A stretch of DNA of 64,000 nt from Chaetomium olivaceum (taxonomy: Eukaryota > Ascomycota > Sordariomycetes > Sordariales > Chaetomiaceae), in the NCBI GenBank assembly GCA_039881045.1, contig JAYWVB010000002.1, forward strand, positions 744,001 to 808,000, in the 5' to 3' direction. Position 1 is the first letter of the stretch, and each line of letters begins with the position of its first letter. The notes under the pieces are model-generated. The model saw only the letters and a program-made list of their open reading frames with translations, had not been told where the DNA came from and did not search any database. The translations under genes were made by a program, and so were the position numbers. Shown piece by piece: positions 30,926 to 41,780 of the stretch.

Positions 30926-33900
30926 CGTGCGAGGTGATATGCGCCAACAACGCAGGCTGAGGGTCAAAGCGAAATCAAGAACGATGTCCCCTATGTGTAC
31001 GAGGCCAAACTTGACATGGACGAGGACCCAGAACAGAGGCAAGAAAAAAATAAGAATTCCTCGGACGGGGAAGGACGGAGAGATATGTACGCCAGCCAGG
31101 GGGTCAGCACGGATACAGACGCCACTCAGCCCATGGTTCCCGCTCTCCCTCGGTGGGTATCTCGCACGGCGGTGGGTAGGTACATCCCCGGGAGTCAGCT
31201 GTTTGCCGTTTGCTTGGTTGGACCCGAGACGCAAGGCCCGAGATCAGATCGCGCAAGCGCATCTGTGCCCTTGCATCCATGTAACCATCCGATGACAGGC
31301 GGGGATGGCAGATCGGCCAATGCTTGGTGGTGGACCGCCGCAAGGGACACCCGTGTTACCAAAAGTTGGCCCGTCCCACCAGATTGGTGGCGGCCATGTT
31401 CGGAGCTGAGACCTCATTATTCGCTTATCGAGCTGCAACCCCAAAGTTCTCTCCCTGCGGGGAGGGGGCATGAAAAGATTGACTCTCTCCCCACTGCTGG
31501 GTCCATGATATGCATTCATCTCCACGCACGACCTAGTCGACGGCGTCTTTGTCCTCCCAACCCTCCGACTCTACAACGCAGACTGGCCGAAATCCCGCCA
31601 CCTTTTTCATTCCGTCCAGCCGTGCCTCGTGCCTGGTGCCTGATGCTTACTGTAGCACAGCTTGTTTGCAGACGCAAGCTGCAGGCCGTCACTATCAAAC
31701 AAGCCACGCATGCCTGTAAGAAGCCACAGCGGCAGGAGAGTGGTAGCCGAAGGTAACTCGGACAAGCGAACACTCTCTCTCTGTCAACGAGAGGGAACGT
31801 GCACAACGTGCGGTTCGACAGCGCCGGGTAGAGAGGCGGGATGTGGTCCTCTTGAGCCGTCTTTTCGCGGGTCAAGAAGTGATCAACCTCCCCACACGTG
31901 CTCAACATGATTCCTGGCAGGTTCCCTGCGTTCCCGGCCAAATCATCCGAGCGCCACCAAGATCGCAGGGCTCGTTTGTTTGGTGTGACAGGGACGAGGG
32001 CTTGGGGGGCCTTCTGGATGCTGTCGGGGCCGAAGACTAGTGGCAAGCCCCCAACCCGTTCGGGCTCGGGTTCCGAACGAGGACAGCCGCACAGGCCGCT
32101 GAAGCGGGCCACTCCAGCTCCCAAATCGGCGAGAAACAGGGCCTGAGCAGACGGATTGGGGATTGTCATTGGACAAGGGATCTGCACTTTGTGCGGGTTC
32201 GAAAATTGACCCCCTTGCTCCGACTCCACCACTTTTTTTCCTTGGACGTCACGGTCTGTGTCCCAGCTCCCAATCCGTCGGTGTCACCAGGCCATGGTGT
32301 GACAGAGCGATCAATATCAGCAGGCAGCCGGGGACTCCGTGCTGGGTCTGCACGCGCCGGACATGTCGAGCAGTTCCGCAAATGTTCCGTGAAATAACAT
32401 GCGCGCAAATCATGGAGACTTAATCATGTCCTCTGGACACAGTACACTACGTGAATCGTGCAGCAGTAAGTCATATATGTCAAAGGGCCGCGTAATGAGA
32501 CTCTTCTCGAAATGGCGTTTGAGCCTAGCAGTGTGTATAGTATTTAACCGAGCTTTATTTACTAGAAACCACCCCAGATGATTATGTGGAACGATGGAAA
32601 TGTATGTACGTAGTACAGATGCATCAAGATTGTCATTCTAACCCCGATACCGAGGTATCTACTAGATTTAGAACGATTGAATGACATTTCAGTTGTGTAA
32701 TTAATACCCTCGCTCTTCTCCTTAACAGCCCGTGTCTCGAACCCGGCCGGAGAGTTGGCACTAGAATCATCCTCCAGACCCCTGAGTTTAGTTTCCAACA
32801 TCACGCTGATGATTTTGCCTCTCCTTTCTCAAACTTTTGGCCCTTTGGATTCCACTCGGGTCATAATATCGACCCCCAGGCGGCCTTGGAACCGTTACGA
32901 CAGGGGAAGGCAACATCTATCTGTTCGCGGTCGAACTAGAAAGAGACACCTTAGCACCTCCCTTGGCTACCGGGATAGAGCTGGGCGGTCTACCCGGGAC
33001 GGTTCTGGGGTTGGATGGCCCAGCTAATCTCGTCTTTGGCGTTCCGGTAGGAGTAGAACTCCGAGAGGCCTGAGAAGGGACCGGCAGCTTGGAGCCAGTC
33101 ATGGACCGTTTGAGGTTTCCGGGCGCGCCAGGGCCAGAAACCTGAGTTGCACCCGTGCCAGGCATCGTAACCGGCTTCGATGATGATTCTTATAAAATGA
33201 CCGGTCGTATGTGGCTTGGGGGGAATGGTGAGGGGCTGTCGGTGCCAACTGTACCGGCGTCGTGGAGTGAGAGGATGCTGCGTGGGCAAGTATCTAGCGT
33301 AGGATGGAATGCGGATGAATGGATATAAGATGCTTTGGTGGAGGTAGGTTTGCCAGCCGGAGTGAACTTCGGAATGATTACAATTCCAGGCACTCACCGG
33401 CCGAAGTTATATCTTCCAGAGTCACAGCTCTTGGTGTTGTAGCCCGCCAACACACCTTGACCATCTATTGCCAAGACAGTAGAGAGGTCGCGGCCAGGAC
33501 ACCAGAGGAGGAAACCTGCCCGCCGCGTTTCAATACCTCCGCTAACGCAGTGACAACAGCAACAAAGTGCCATCTCATGCCTGGCGAAGACGGTCTGTCC
33601 CTAGGGACCCGAAAGCCACCATCAATTTTGACGTTTTCGAGGTGTCCCGAGTCGGTTGCTGTTTCACGTTTGGCTATGCATCCAAGATTAGGCCTGGCCG
33701 ACAAACCCACTCTCTCGATTCCCTGTTGGCGGGCGGTTTGGGATATCTTCGCCCCCTAGCTGAGGGCCAGCCTTGAGCCGAGCTGATTGGCCCCATGTCT
33801 CGTTCCGCACCAACACCGCCGCTCACCCGCCTACGGCCAAACACCAAGCTGGAGCCAACCTCTGCAACATGTTGGCTTCTCAGGCCCTGGAGAAGGCCCA

Positions 33901-34180
33901 GGGGCTCTCTCCTGTGACCGTAGGGCTGAATGGGAAACAGTTGCGGGCACGTGGTCTTCACCCTCTTGGCCATTCTTTTCTTTTTTTAGCACTCGACATC
34001 ATCTGCCCTCCGGCCGGCTTGGCTCATCGTAAGGCCCAACTGCAGCAAGAAGTTGTAGAGGGCCATGGTCTGGTAATAAAGACCACTGTAGGTCTGTTAT
34101 GCCAAATATGATGTAAAACCGACAGAAGTCCATGAATCTCCATGGTTAATAATCTCGATCGACCATCGAGATCCTGTTAT
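30926..34180. other. Gene-poor stretch between RGS gene and amidase relic
   Basis: About 3.2 kb with no supported gene. The longest ORFs (30995-31756 forward; 31516-32232 reverse) overlap on opposite strands and show no domain. A reverse Ser/Pro/Thr-rich ORF at 32917-33165, preceded by a possible spliced exon ending at a GTGAGT donor near 33391, might be a fragment of a disordered protein, but this is too weak to call. Nothing RNA-like was recognised. Confidence 0.4.
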
Positions 34181-35437
34181 TCACACCTGCTCCAAGTCGG
34201 TTTGCGGTACCGAGTACATGTCGTAGACACCTTTGTCATGTGCCATCGCAAATGCATTGGCAACATTGGTCAGGATCCTTTCCCCGAACCTTCTTGGATA
34301 TAAACAGATGGGATAGCTGCCCAGATGTTACTAGCGCGGTAAAGTAAATGGGGAAAAACGATCAACTCACGGGATGGCCGTGCCGATAGTGACAAGACCG
34401 CCTTTACTGTCTTCCCAAATGGCCTTGTCTAGACCATAAAATTCTAACGGAACCGATATGATGGGAGTGCCGTCGAGACTGGTGAATGAGACGGTTATGT
34501 CGGAGCAGGTTGGGGTGCATAAAAGATCGAGTTGGTACCGATCCATGGCAGCCCAAAGCCCCCCGCCCCTGATAAACTCGCGGGGTCGCTTCCAGGTTTT
34601 TGAATTTGTGCAAGTCGATACGAATTCGGTATGGTGCCATCGCGAGAGATGAGCCCAGCTGTCGCCTTAAGCCCAACAATACTGGCCTTTCCGGCGGGGT
34701 TGCAATGCTGCCATCTTCCTGCAAGTACGATGGCCATCAGCCGGACGTGTCCAGAAAAGGCGCTTGGAATGAGTTCAAGGTACCTCAGTTCCTACTCCGG
34801 CAAAAGCTAGACCTAAGCTGGTGGCTACCGCGGAACCTGTACTGCTCCCGGACACCTTCATGTTCGGGGCGAAGGCGCCGGTACACTAGCTACCCCTTGC
34901 AGTCCACCCCGTGTGCTAGTTTGTATATAGAAAGTTTTACCACTAAGTTAGCGTTGTCTTACCTACACGACACACCCCGCCCGCCGGATATTCCCTATCA
35001 CGGTCGACTCGTTAGCTAGCCTAGCGCCGAGGAGGATGGTAGACCTCGAAGTGGCTTCCATGTCAAGGGTGACGATGCTGTCCTTAAACACTAAGGGGAC
35101 TCCATGGAGTGGTTTGGCATGACACCAAAAACGGTTAGGACTACAGCAAAGTGTAATACGTTGGCCCCCTCCTTCCGGGCGGCTTCATCTCCTCATCCAG
35201 GGATCTGGAAATTGCCTCCGCGTTGGGGTTAGTCTCAAGAATAGACCGGAAATGGCCGTCGACCTCACCGATCCGTCTAAGGTAGGCCTTTACTAGGTCT
35301 AAGACAGTGAACTTTCCACTATCCAGGGCGGCACCAACGTCGGCGAGAGTTATATCGAGTAGAGACCGGGGAGGAAAACCTGAGTAAGTCGCTAGCCGAA
35401 TACGCTGCTCGGCAACACCGGCCACGCAAGGACACAT
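34181..35437 (-). pseudogene. Amidase-signature family relic with nonsense codons and deletion
   Basis: Reading right to left: LLDITLADVGAALDSGKFT... (35141-35437), PLHGVPLVFKDSIVT (the VFKDS Lys is the catalytic-Lys region), then GKTTLT-W-NFLYTN-HTGWTARGS-CTGAF, in which each dash marks an in-frame TAG or TAA, then the signature KVSGSSTGSAVATSLGLAFA (about 34800-34860). An intron-like GTACC...TGCAG follows. A frameshift precedes NPAGKASIVGLKATAGLISR. A large internal deletion then leads to a C-terminal part (GGLWAAMDRYQLDLL, IISVPLEFYGLD, ...VPQTDLEQV, TGA at 34181-34183). At the expected Gln positions the stops fit CAG/CAA to TAG/TAA, as RIP would give. Intact relatives are about 550 residues. 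Clearly inactive. Confidence 0.8.
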
Positions 35438-35962
35438 TCAGGCGGGTGTGGCACTTACACTTCGATAGGTCGAGCTTGTGTATTGATGCTATGGCCAGAA
35501 TCCATTCAATGTGTCAGAGCCGAGTTCGAAATCTCATGGTATGGCCATGAGGTGCCGGTTGGGCTGCTTTGCGTTACGCTCCGGCAAACGAAAAATCGGT
35601 GAAGCAAAACATTCAAGATAGGTACAGTACCTACTATTTAGGTATCTAAGTACCTCTTATGTGGAAATAACAATGCTTTGATAAACCTGGTTACACACCC
35701 GAGAACACCAACATTGTTCAAGTCTGGCATCAACGCTGACCATCCCATCAAAGAGGCGTTCTAAGGACCGTTATAACGGAACCAATAGGGTATGTACTGA
35801 ACAACACGATTAGAGTGACGACTGCCAAACTTGTGTTGGCACGAGCTGGTTGATATAAACCAACCATGAATTTCATTCTCTCTTCATAAACTTACAATTA
35901 TAACTTCAATAACGTCCTTACGCCACTCTCGCACTCTTATAAAGCCAACCAAACCCGGCAAA
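35438..35962. other. Intergenic / promoter of SKP1-like gene
   Basis: No ORF. AT-rich with a ggtatctaagtacct-type motif near 35640. A TATA-like string (gttgatataaacc, 35849-35861) lies about 105 bases before the SKP1-like ATG. Confidence 0.4.
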
Positions 35963-36535
35963 ATGCTCCCTGAATTTGTGAAGATCCAGAACCAAAAAAC
36001 ACGCGACCGGCCCGACCCCGGCAGGGTGTTTATTGTGGAGCGGAAAGCAGCGGAGCACTCGGCCCTCCTCCGCCAGCTTTTCGAGGACTACGACGGAAGC
36101 GGTAAGGTGGATCTCTCCAAGGAGGTGATCCCCATCTATATCAACGTCAGCGACGAAAGCCTGAGTATTATAATGGAATGGGCGACCGAGTACAAGGACA
36201 TGCGCAAGGCGGAGGACAATGATCCCCCCGTGACCGACCGGAGCCTCCTCACGTTCACTGACTGGGAGAAGAGGGTCTTCGACGAAATCAGCGAGTTTGA
36301 GCTGTTTGAAGTCATCATAGCGGCCGGCTACCTGGACATCAAGCGGCTTCGTGAGGTCGGCTGCAAGACGGTCGCTAACATGCTCCCTCGCAAGTCGGCT
36401 TTGGAGATCCGTCAGATCCTCAACATCCGCAAGGACTTCACTCCCGAAGAGGAGGCGAAAATCGCAAAGGAGACCGCATTGTTCCATGGAAGGGAGGGGT
36501 CGGAGACCTCAAAGCCGGAGGCCATGGCGGTCTAA
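35963..36535 (+). CDS. SKP1-like SCF ubiquitin-ligase subunit (divergent paralogue)
   Basis: 190 residues, single exon. The N-terminal BTB/POZ-like fold carries VFIVERKAAEHSALLRQLFE and VIPIYINVSDESLSIIMEW (canonical: hydrophobic strand, then IPLPNV). The C-terminal SKP1 region is well conserved: LFEVIIAAGYLDIKRLREVG then CKTVANMLPRKSALEIRQI and NIRKDFTPEEEAKIAKET. SKP1 links cullin to F-box proteins. The usual length is about 165-170. The extra length and the altered N-terminal motif mark a divergent paralogue and not the housekeeping copy, and there is no intron where SKP1 often has them. It may bind a subset of F-box proteins, such as the one encoded at 55053. Confidence 0.85.
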   Translation: MLPEFVKIQNQKTRDRPDPGRVFIVERKAAEHSALLRQLFEDYDGSGKVDLSKEVIPIYINVSDESLSIIMEWATEYKDMRKAEDNDPPVTDRSLLTFTDWEKRVFDEISEFELFEVIIAAGYLDIKRLREVGCKTVANMLPRKSALEIRQILNIRKDFTPEEEAKIAKETALFHGREGSETSKPEAMAV

Positions 36536-36537
36536 GC

Positions 36538-36783
36538 TGGTGCCTTCGAAATCCCAGCCTTTATAGGCTAGTAACAGGCGAAACGAGGTTGTAATTTGGT
36601 GCCTTCAGAAGTATGAGCCTGTCTGTGCTAGTAACGCAGATGGCGGCTACTGGTAGAGTACCTATAAGGAAACCGAAAACCAACCCCTAACACAGTTGAA
36701 ACAAGGTCGCAATCTGGCGCCTTCGGAAGCACGAGCCTTTCTATGCTAGTGACATTGAAGGCGGCTACCGATAGGGTACCTTA
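36538..36783. repeat. Diverged tandem repeat (about 118-bp unit)
   Basis: Three diverged copies of a unit that starts ggtgccttcrgaagyaygagcct and includes tgctagtaac...ggcggctac: copy 1 36538-36596 (partial), copy 2 36597-36714, copy 3 36715-36783 (partial). It begins three bases after the SKP1-like stop codon, so it would lie in the 3' UTR. Confidence 0.65.
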
Positions 36784-38577
36784 TTAGCAAGTTGTTGTAA
36801 ATTGAATCCCAAATATTGAAAGCACCTTACCCAACTGAGTCGTCCTTGCAAGTAAGTGAAAGTAAGTGATTACTACTACTAATAATCAGTGACTCAAGCC
36901 AGCCCAGCCTACTTCCAGGTTGCTAGCTAATTAATTAACTCTTGCATCCTGACAGCATCTGTCGCGTTGAGCAACAACAAATGCAATGCTGCTTGTGTAA
37001 ACCCGCAACATCTATGAACATACGAACCGGACTTGCCGAACACCGTTTCATCCCCCTGCATTGCGGGCGGGTCTCAGCCGCCTCGACCACAAACCGGCAG
37101 TTGAAAAAGTTGAAACATCCGAAAAGGCGTGGCTGCGAGCTGCAAGTCACCAACCACCGTTGCGGGGCTGCGTAACCTTTCCTTCTCCATCCACATCACG
37201 GTCCCCACTGAGAATTCAGCAAGACAGATAGACGGCGGCAGTCGGTCACGAGTGAGAACAACCGCCGCCAGTTCTTGGCCTCCCAAGAAGGAAAGGGAAG
37301 GGAAGGGAAAGGGCAAGCAAGGCCCGATTGCAGTCGGGTTGGGTTCGCAGTTACCCGCCCTCCAGCGGCTGGCGGCTGTGTCGGCACGCGGCGCAGCAAG
37401 CGGGCGGGCAACCTGCACCTGGACGGTGGACAGACACGTTTGAGCGCGCTGGGCAGCCATCCGGACCCCTTCGTGCGGGAGGGGAAAAATGGAAAATGGA
37501 AGATGGAAGCAGAAAATAACCGCGCCCCCGAACCAACGCCGGGGGCTAAAGAGCGGGGGCGCGCGTATCGGGTGTGGTTGGTGCCAATGGTTGCGGTGCG
37601 GTGCGGTGTGGGCATGCAGCAGCAGCAGCAACAACAGTAGGTAATCTGTATGCAGTAATGGTGTGCGTGGGATTTGCGGTGACGGAAACCCCGGGCTAAT
37701 AAGGTCGTCGCCCCCAACCGCCGCGCAAGCCCTAGATACCTTAACTAAAGCCAGCCAGCCCGGCGGCAGCAGCAACTCCTTCCTTCCAGTTCCATTTTGT
37801 GTGACGCGATCGCGTAACAGCGGATCGACGCGGCCCCACTGTGTTCGTACCACTGCAGTGACGGCACTCCCGTCGCTTGGTGCGTGGCTTTCCATTTTAT
37901 CCTTCTAAGCTGCAGCCTAAGAGCTGAAGTTGTGCGCCGCATCTCGGCATTCCATTCCCCAGAGCCATTGAATCAGGACAGAGCATCAACTACGAAGTAC
38001 CTAATCGAAATTTATTTGTTTCTTTTTACAAAGTAAAATCCGGTGTCTCCGCCTTGTTTTTTCACCTCCAGGCAGTTGCTTTTTATCCGCGGTGCAGGAC
38101 TAATCAAGTGCCAACACGATTTTGACCTGCAGGCATAAAGTGACTGTTGGTTCTGGCTGTTGAAGCCCGTTGGACACCGTTGGACCCCATTGGACCCCGT
38201 CACCTCGTTGGTTCAGCCCTCGCCTGTTGGTTACTTGATGGTCATGGCGCGTCACATTGGTCCGCCTGTCTCACCCCCCTTAAGACCTCTCTGTGAGACT
38301 GTGACCTCTGTGCCACCGGAAACATGACATCTTCAGATGCTGTGCCCGAGGACCTTGCACTAGCACCATCTGAGCATTGCCCCCAAACGCGGCTCAATCA
38401 TCCCACCTGACGCCACCTCATCGTATCTCTCAGTCTCTGGGAGTCTGGCCTCGGCCACGAGTCTTTAAATAAGAGTTCAGCTCAGCCCCGGGTCCCGTGT
38501 GTGCAACTTTGTTTCCTTCTGGACCCTGCCCGAGACGGCGAGACCACCTGCACTCACCACCCCGAACCGCCGCAGCC
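36784..38577. other. Intergenic / promoter of the membrane-protein gene
   Basis: GC-rich centre (37200-37900) with long but overlapping chance ORFs on both strands (for example 37074-37895 reverse). A CAG/CAA repeat lies at 37616-37636. A gttggacaccgttggaccccattgg-type short repeat lies at 38167-38200. A TATA-like tttaaataa (38464-38472) sits about 105 bases before the ATG at 38578. No gene supported. Confidence 0.4.
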
Positions 38578-40013
38578 ATGCCAATAACAGAAAACACCAC
38601 AAGATTACGCGCGCGGCTTGTCGTGTTTGCCGGTGTGAGCCTGCTGCTTCTCGGTGCCAATGCCCAAGCAACATGCTACAACACATGGGGGGAGGAGGAC
38701 ACAAACCAGCAGCCATGCTCGGTACCGGGAGCCGACGCCGGCGCAGTGACATGGTGCTGCAAGCAAGGCGACACCTGCCTCTCCAACGGCCTCTGCCTGA
38801 GTCCCGAATCAAGCAACCTCATGACACAACAAGGATGCACCAACAAGAACTGGGACGGCTGCACCGCATACTGCCGAGCCAGCAGCAGTAAGCCCCCCCT
38901 TTACTTCTCCCAAACAACAACAGCAGCACACGAACAGACAGCTAACCACCCGCCTCAGACCGCCCCGAGCTCCCCAACGCCATCCCCCTCATCCCCTGCC
39001 CCGCCACCCTCAACCCCTCCACCAACACCATCCAGCACTGCTGCGGCAACGCCGACGACCTCGCCAGCTGCTGCTCCTCCTCCTCCTCCTCCACCAGCAG
39101 CACCTCCGCATCCGCATCCCGCCACGCCCTCCCCCCCGGCACCATCCTCCCCTCCTCCTCCTCCTCCTCCTCCTCCCAGAACAGTGAATCCTCCTCCACC
39201 ACAAGCTACTCCCTCAAAATCGGCCTCGGCATCGGGCTGGGCATCGGCGTCCCCATCCTGCTCGTGCTCCTTGCCGTCGCCTACCTGCTCGCGCAGCCGA
39301 TGCACGCGCGGCGGAAGAAGCGCAGGGAGCGGCTGTTGCGGGAGCAGCAGCGTGGTGGTGGTGGTGGTGGTGGTGGTGGCGGTGGCGGGGGAGGAGGAGG
39401 AAGTGGGGGGCGGAAACGCAGGGCCGAGGACACCCTGACGGAAAAGACGTCGGATACCTCGCAGACCTATCCGCCGCCACGGTCGTTTGGGAGGGTGGAT
39501 ACGCGGACGAATGGGGGCGGGAGTGAGTTTGGCGGGGATGAGGAGGATGGGGTTGGGGTTGGGATTGGGAGGGGAGGGGTTGGTGGTGGTGTGCATCATG
39601 CGTGGCCGCCGATGCCGATACATGGGTTAGGAGTGAATGGTGGTGGTGGTGATGGGGCGGGCGGGCCGGCGTCGGCGAGCAGTGTGGCGACGGCGATTGC
39701 GCAGTGGGCGCGCTCGCCGTTTGGGTTTGGGGGCATGGAGCCGCCGCCGCCGAGTCCGAAGGAGATGGACGCGAGTAGTAATAGCGGCGGCGGGAGGAGG
39801 GGCGGGTGGAGGGGGACGACGAGTCGGTTGGGCGCGGCGGAGCTGCCGTCGCCGGATCCGAATACCGGCGGCGGCGGCTCGTCCGCAGGGCGGGAGAGCG
39901 GTGTAAGGGGGTGGAAGGAGGGTCGACATGTGCATGTTGCTACGGAAGTCGAGTTGCCGTCGCCTGATACACCTGAGAGAGATGTCGAGAGGGGGTTGGG
40001 CGGGAGGATCTGA
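38578..40013 (+). CDS. Cys-rich single-pass membrane protein with glycine-rich cytoplasmic tail
   Basis: Exons 38578-38887 and 38959-40013, intron 38888-38958 (GTAAGC...CTCAG); 454 residues. An N-terminal signal (about residues 12-30, VVFAGVSLLLLGANAQA) precedes an ectodomain with regularly spaced Cys (CYNTWGEEDTNQQPC, WCCKQGDTC, GLCLSP, GCTNKNWDGCTAYC, and in exon 2 CPATLN, HCCGN, SCCSS). A Ser/Thr-rich stalk leads to one membrane helix (IGLGIGLGIGVPILLVLLAV) followed by RRKKRRERL (stop-transfer). The Gly-rich, phospho-site-rich cytoplasmic tail ends GGRI. This architecture is shared by many fungal cell-surface sensor-like proteins of unknown ligand. The frame is continuous across long GGT and TCC tracts. 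Confidence 0.8.
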
Positions 40014-40444
40014 CCTGCGTCGGCGTGTTCCTTTTTTTCTTTACACCTTACAGCATATTTACTATTACGATACCTCGAACATGTTAGCAGTATCAAATCC
40101 TAGCAAATGGGATATTATTAGCAACAAACTCAAGCACACGATTAAGACTCTCTAATGGTAACACCTATGGGACACGCCACCGCTTCCATGCCCTAAAGAG
40201 AGATGATGTCTTGATCTGTCGGGGTACCGTAAACCGTCGACATCTGTGTTGTTGTTTTGGGTCTCCGCCAGGCAGTTGGCTGGTCGGTATATCAGGGCCA
40301 AATAACTCGTCGTGAAGATATTCCAGACCCCCCAGACAAATCTTCGGGCCTAAGACGCAAAAGGATAACCCCCTCACCCTACAAGACCTAGGGACCAAAA
40401 TGGAAAAAGATAAGGAAAGACCTGAGCGCCTATGACGGGAATTG
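40014..40444. other. 3' flank of membrane-protein gene
   Basis: AT-rich sequence after the stop codon, probably containing the 3' UTR. The reverse ORF at 40165-40518 runs across the tRNA and is discarded. Confidence 0.35.
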
Positions 40445-40543
40445 AGCCCGACGTGGGGGTCGAACCCACAACCTTGAGATCGCCTTTCTGACCCTTGATG
40501 GGGAAGTAAGAGTCTCACGCTCTACCGATTGAGCTAGCCGGGC
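40445..40543 (-). tRNA. tRNA-Lys (anticodon CTT) with 26-base intron
   Basis: On the minus strand the 5' half begins GCCCGGCTAGCTCAATCGG and the 3' half ends GGGTTCGACCCCCACG-TCGGGC plus U as discriminator. The acceptor stem pairs GCCCGGC with GTCGGGC (one G-U). The D-arm is GCTC/GAGC, the anticodon stem TGAGA/TCTCA with loop CTCTTAA, and the T-arm GTGGG/CCCAC around TTCGACC. The intron (40481-40506) lies after anticodon-loop position 37, the canonical place. Mature length is about 73. The U73 discriminator also occurs in yeast tRNA-Lys. Confidence 0.95.
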
Positions 40544-41780
40544 GCTGGGTCTGTTGTTGTTGGGGTTCATGGTCTGGGACGGCGGTTGTGTGGGCGGGTC
40601 CCGGTCCCGGTCGATGAGGTTTTTTTTTTTTATTCGAATCCACAAGTGGGTCCAGGGGCAACACCCTCTGTCGTCCTCGGCATGAATGGGAGCCGTGACC
40701 TGCGCGGAGTGAAGATGGGCTAGAATACTTGAAAGAATTTGATTGATTTTAGCTAAGACGTGAGTGGTAGGTTGATGTCTCTATTCGTGCTAAGGTAGGA
40801 TTCGGTTTTTGTTTACTGCCCCTGAACATCTGCGGTCAAGTCTGTTAAGCACACAAAGTAAAGTCAACTAAAATATCTTATTAAGTAGTCTAAATGATAA
40901 CTCCAAAACCCAGTGGTTGTTAGAAAAGTCTTGATATTTCCGAGCCTTGGCGCCCGCCTACATTACCACCTCTTTTGCAGTCGAGAGGCCACACCTTAAT
41001 TCCTGGTCAACAGTTATCTGGGGTCTAGAGAAAAGCTTGAAGCCTTTTGCTACCCCGTCACTTTTCTTTCGTAAGACGACCCTAGGGCATATGAAAAGGA
41101 AGTTGAAGAAGTAGCTGGAAAGTCGGGACAATCTCTCGGCTAGGTAGGTAGGTTCCAACTTCTAGTGCCCGTCATGGAGGTGATACGGTGCGGTGCTATG
41201 GGGGTCGATTCTAGAAGCTTTGGATGCCCGAGGAAGCCCGTGGGTGTCATCGGCGACCCGAATTTCATTGTCGAGTGCTTGCTTGGTAAACGAGGAAGAG
41301 TCATTTTCCTAGCCTTCACCGTTCCTTCCAGGTCATAACTCAACTAGTTGGGACGAACAAAGGGGTAGTTGTGCGAACAGACGCGTTGCTTTGGGGCCCG
41401 AGTAGAACAAGAAGGAACGTGTGTAGTAGCCACGTCAATAGGCCTATGAACATTCTCACATTTTAATAATAAGCTGCCTGCGCGTTCTTACAGTTGTCTT
41501 CTGCCCACACAAATGGTGTTTGTTAGTTCCCATCTTTCTTACCACAACCATCTTTCCACACCACCACACTTTGTGCTGCCCAGGAACACTGCTACTAGCA
41601 GTTTAACCAGCAATCACAACGCCAAACAAGTACCAGTCGATAGTCATTGACAAAAGAATAGACCCTTTCGACCACAGCGGTCATCACCTCACCTCCAAGT
41701 CGATACTATTCCAAGTCGATACCCCCACAACAACGACAACAACCATCAACACCACCACCACCACCACAGCCACAGCAACA
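40544..41780. other. Intergenic, no gene seen
   Basis: AT-richer DNA with a poly(T) run near 40620. The region before 41781 is CCACCA/CAAC-rich and probably is the 5' UTR of the next gene. The ORFs at 40958-41158 and 41140-41343 reverse are not supported. Confidence 0.4.

Noticed and set aside
31516..32232. 238-codon reverse ORF
   Set aside because: Antisense to an equally long forward ORF; random composition with scattered Cys and no motif.
37074..37895. 273-codon reverse ORF
   Set aside because: Covered by open frames on the other strand, low-complexity Leu/His/Pro content from CAG repeats, no family resemblance.
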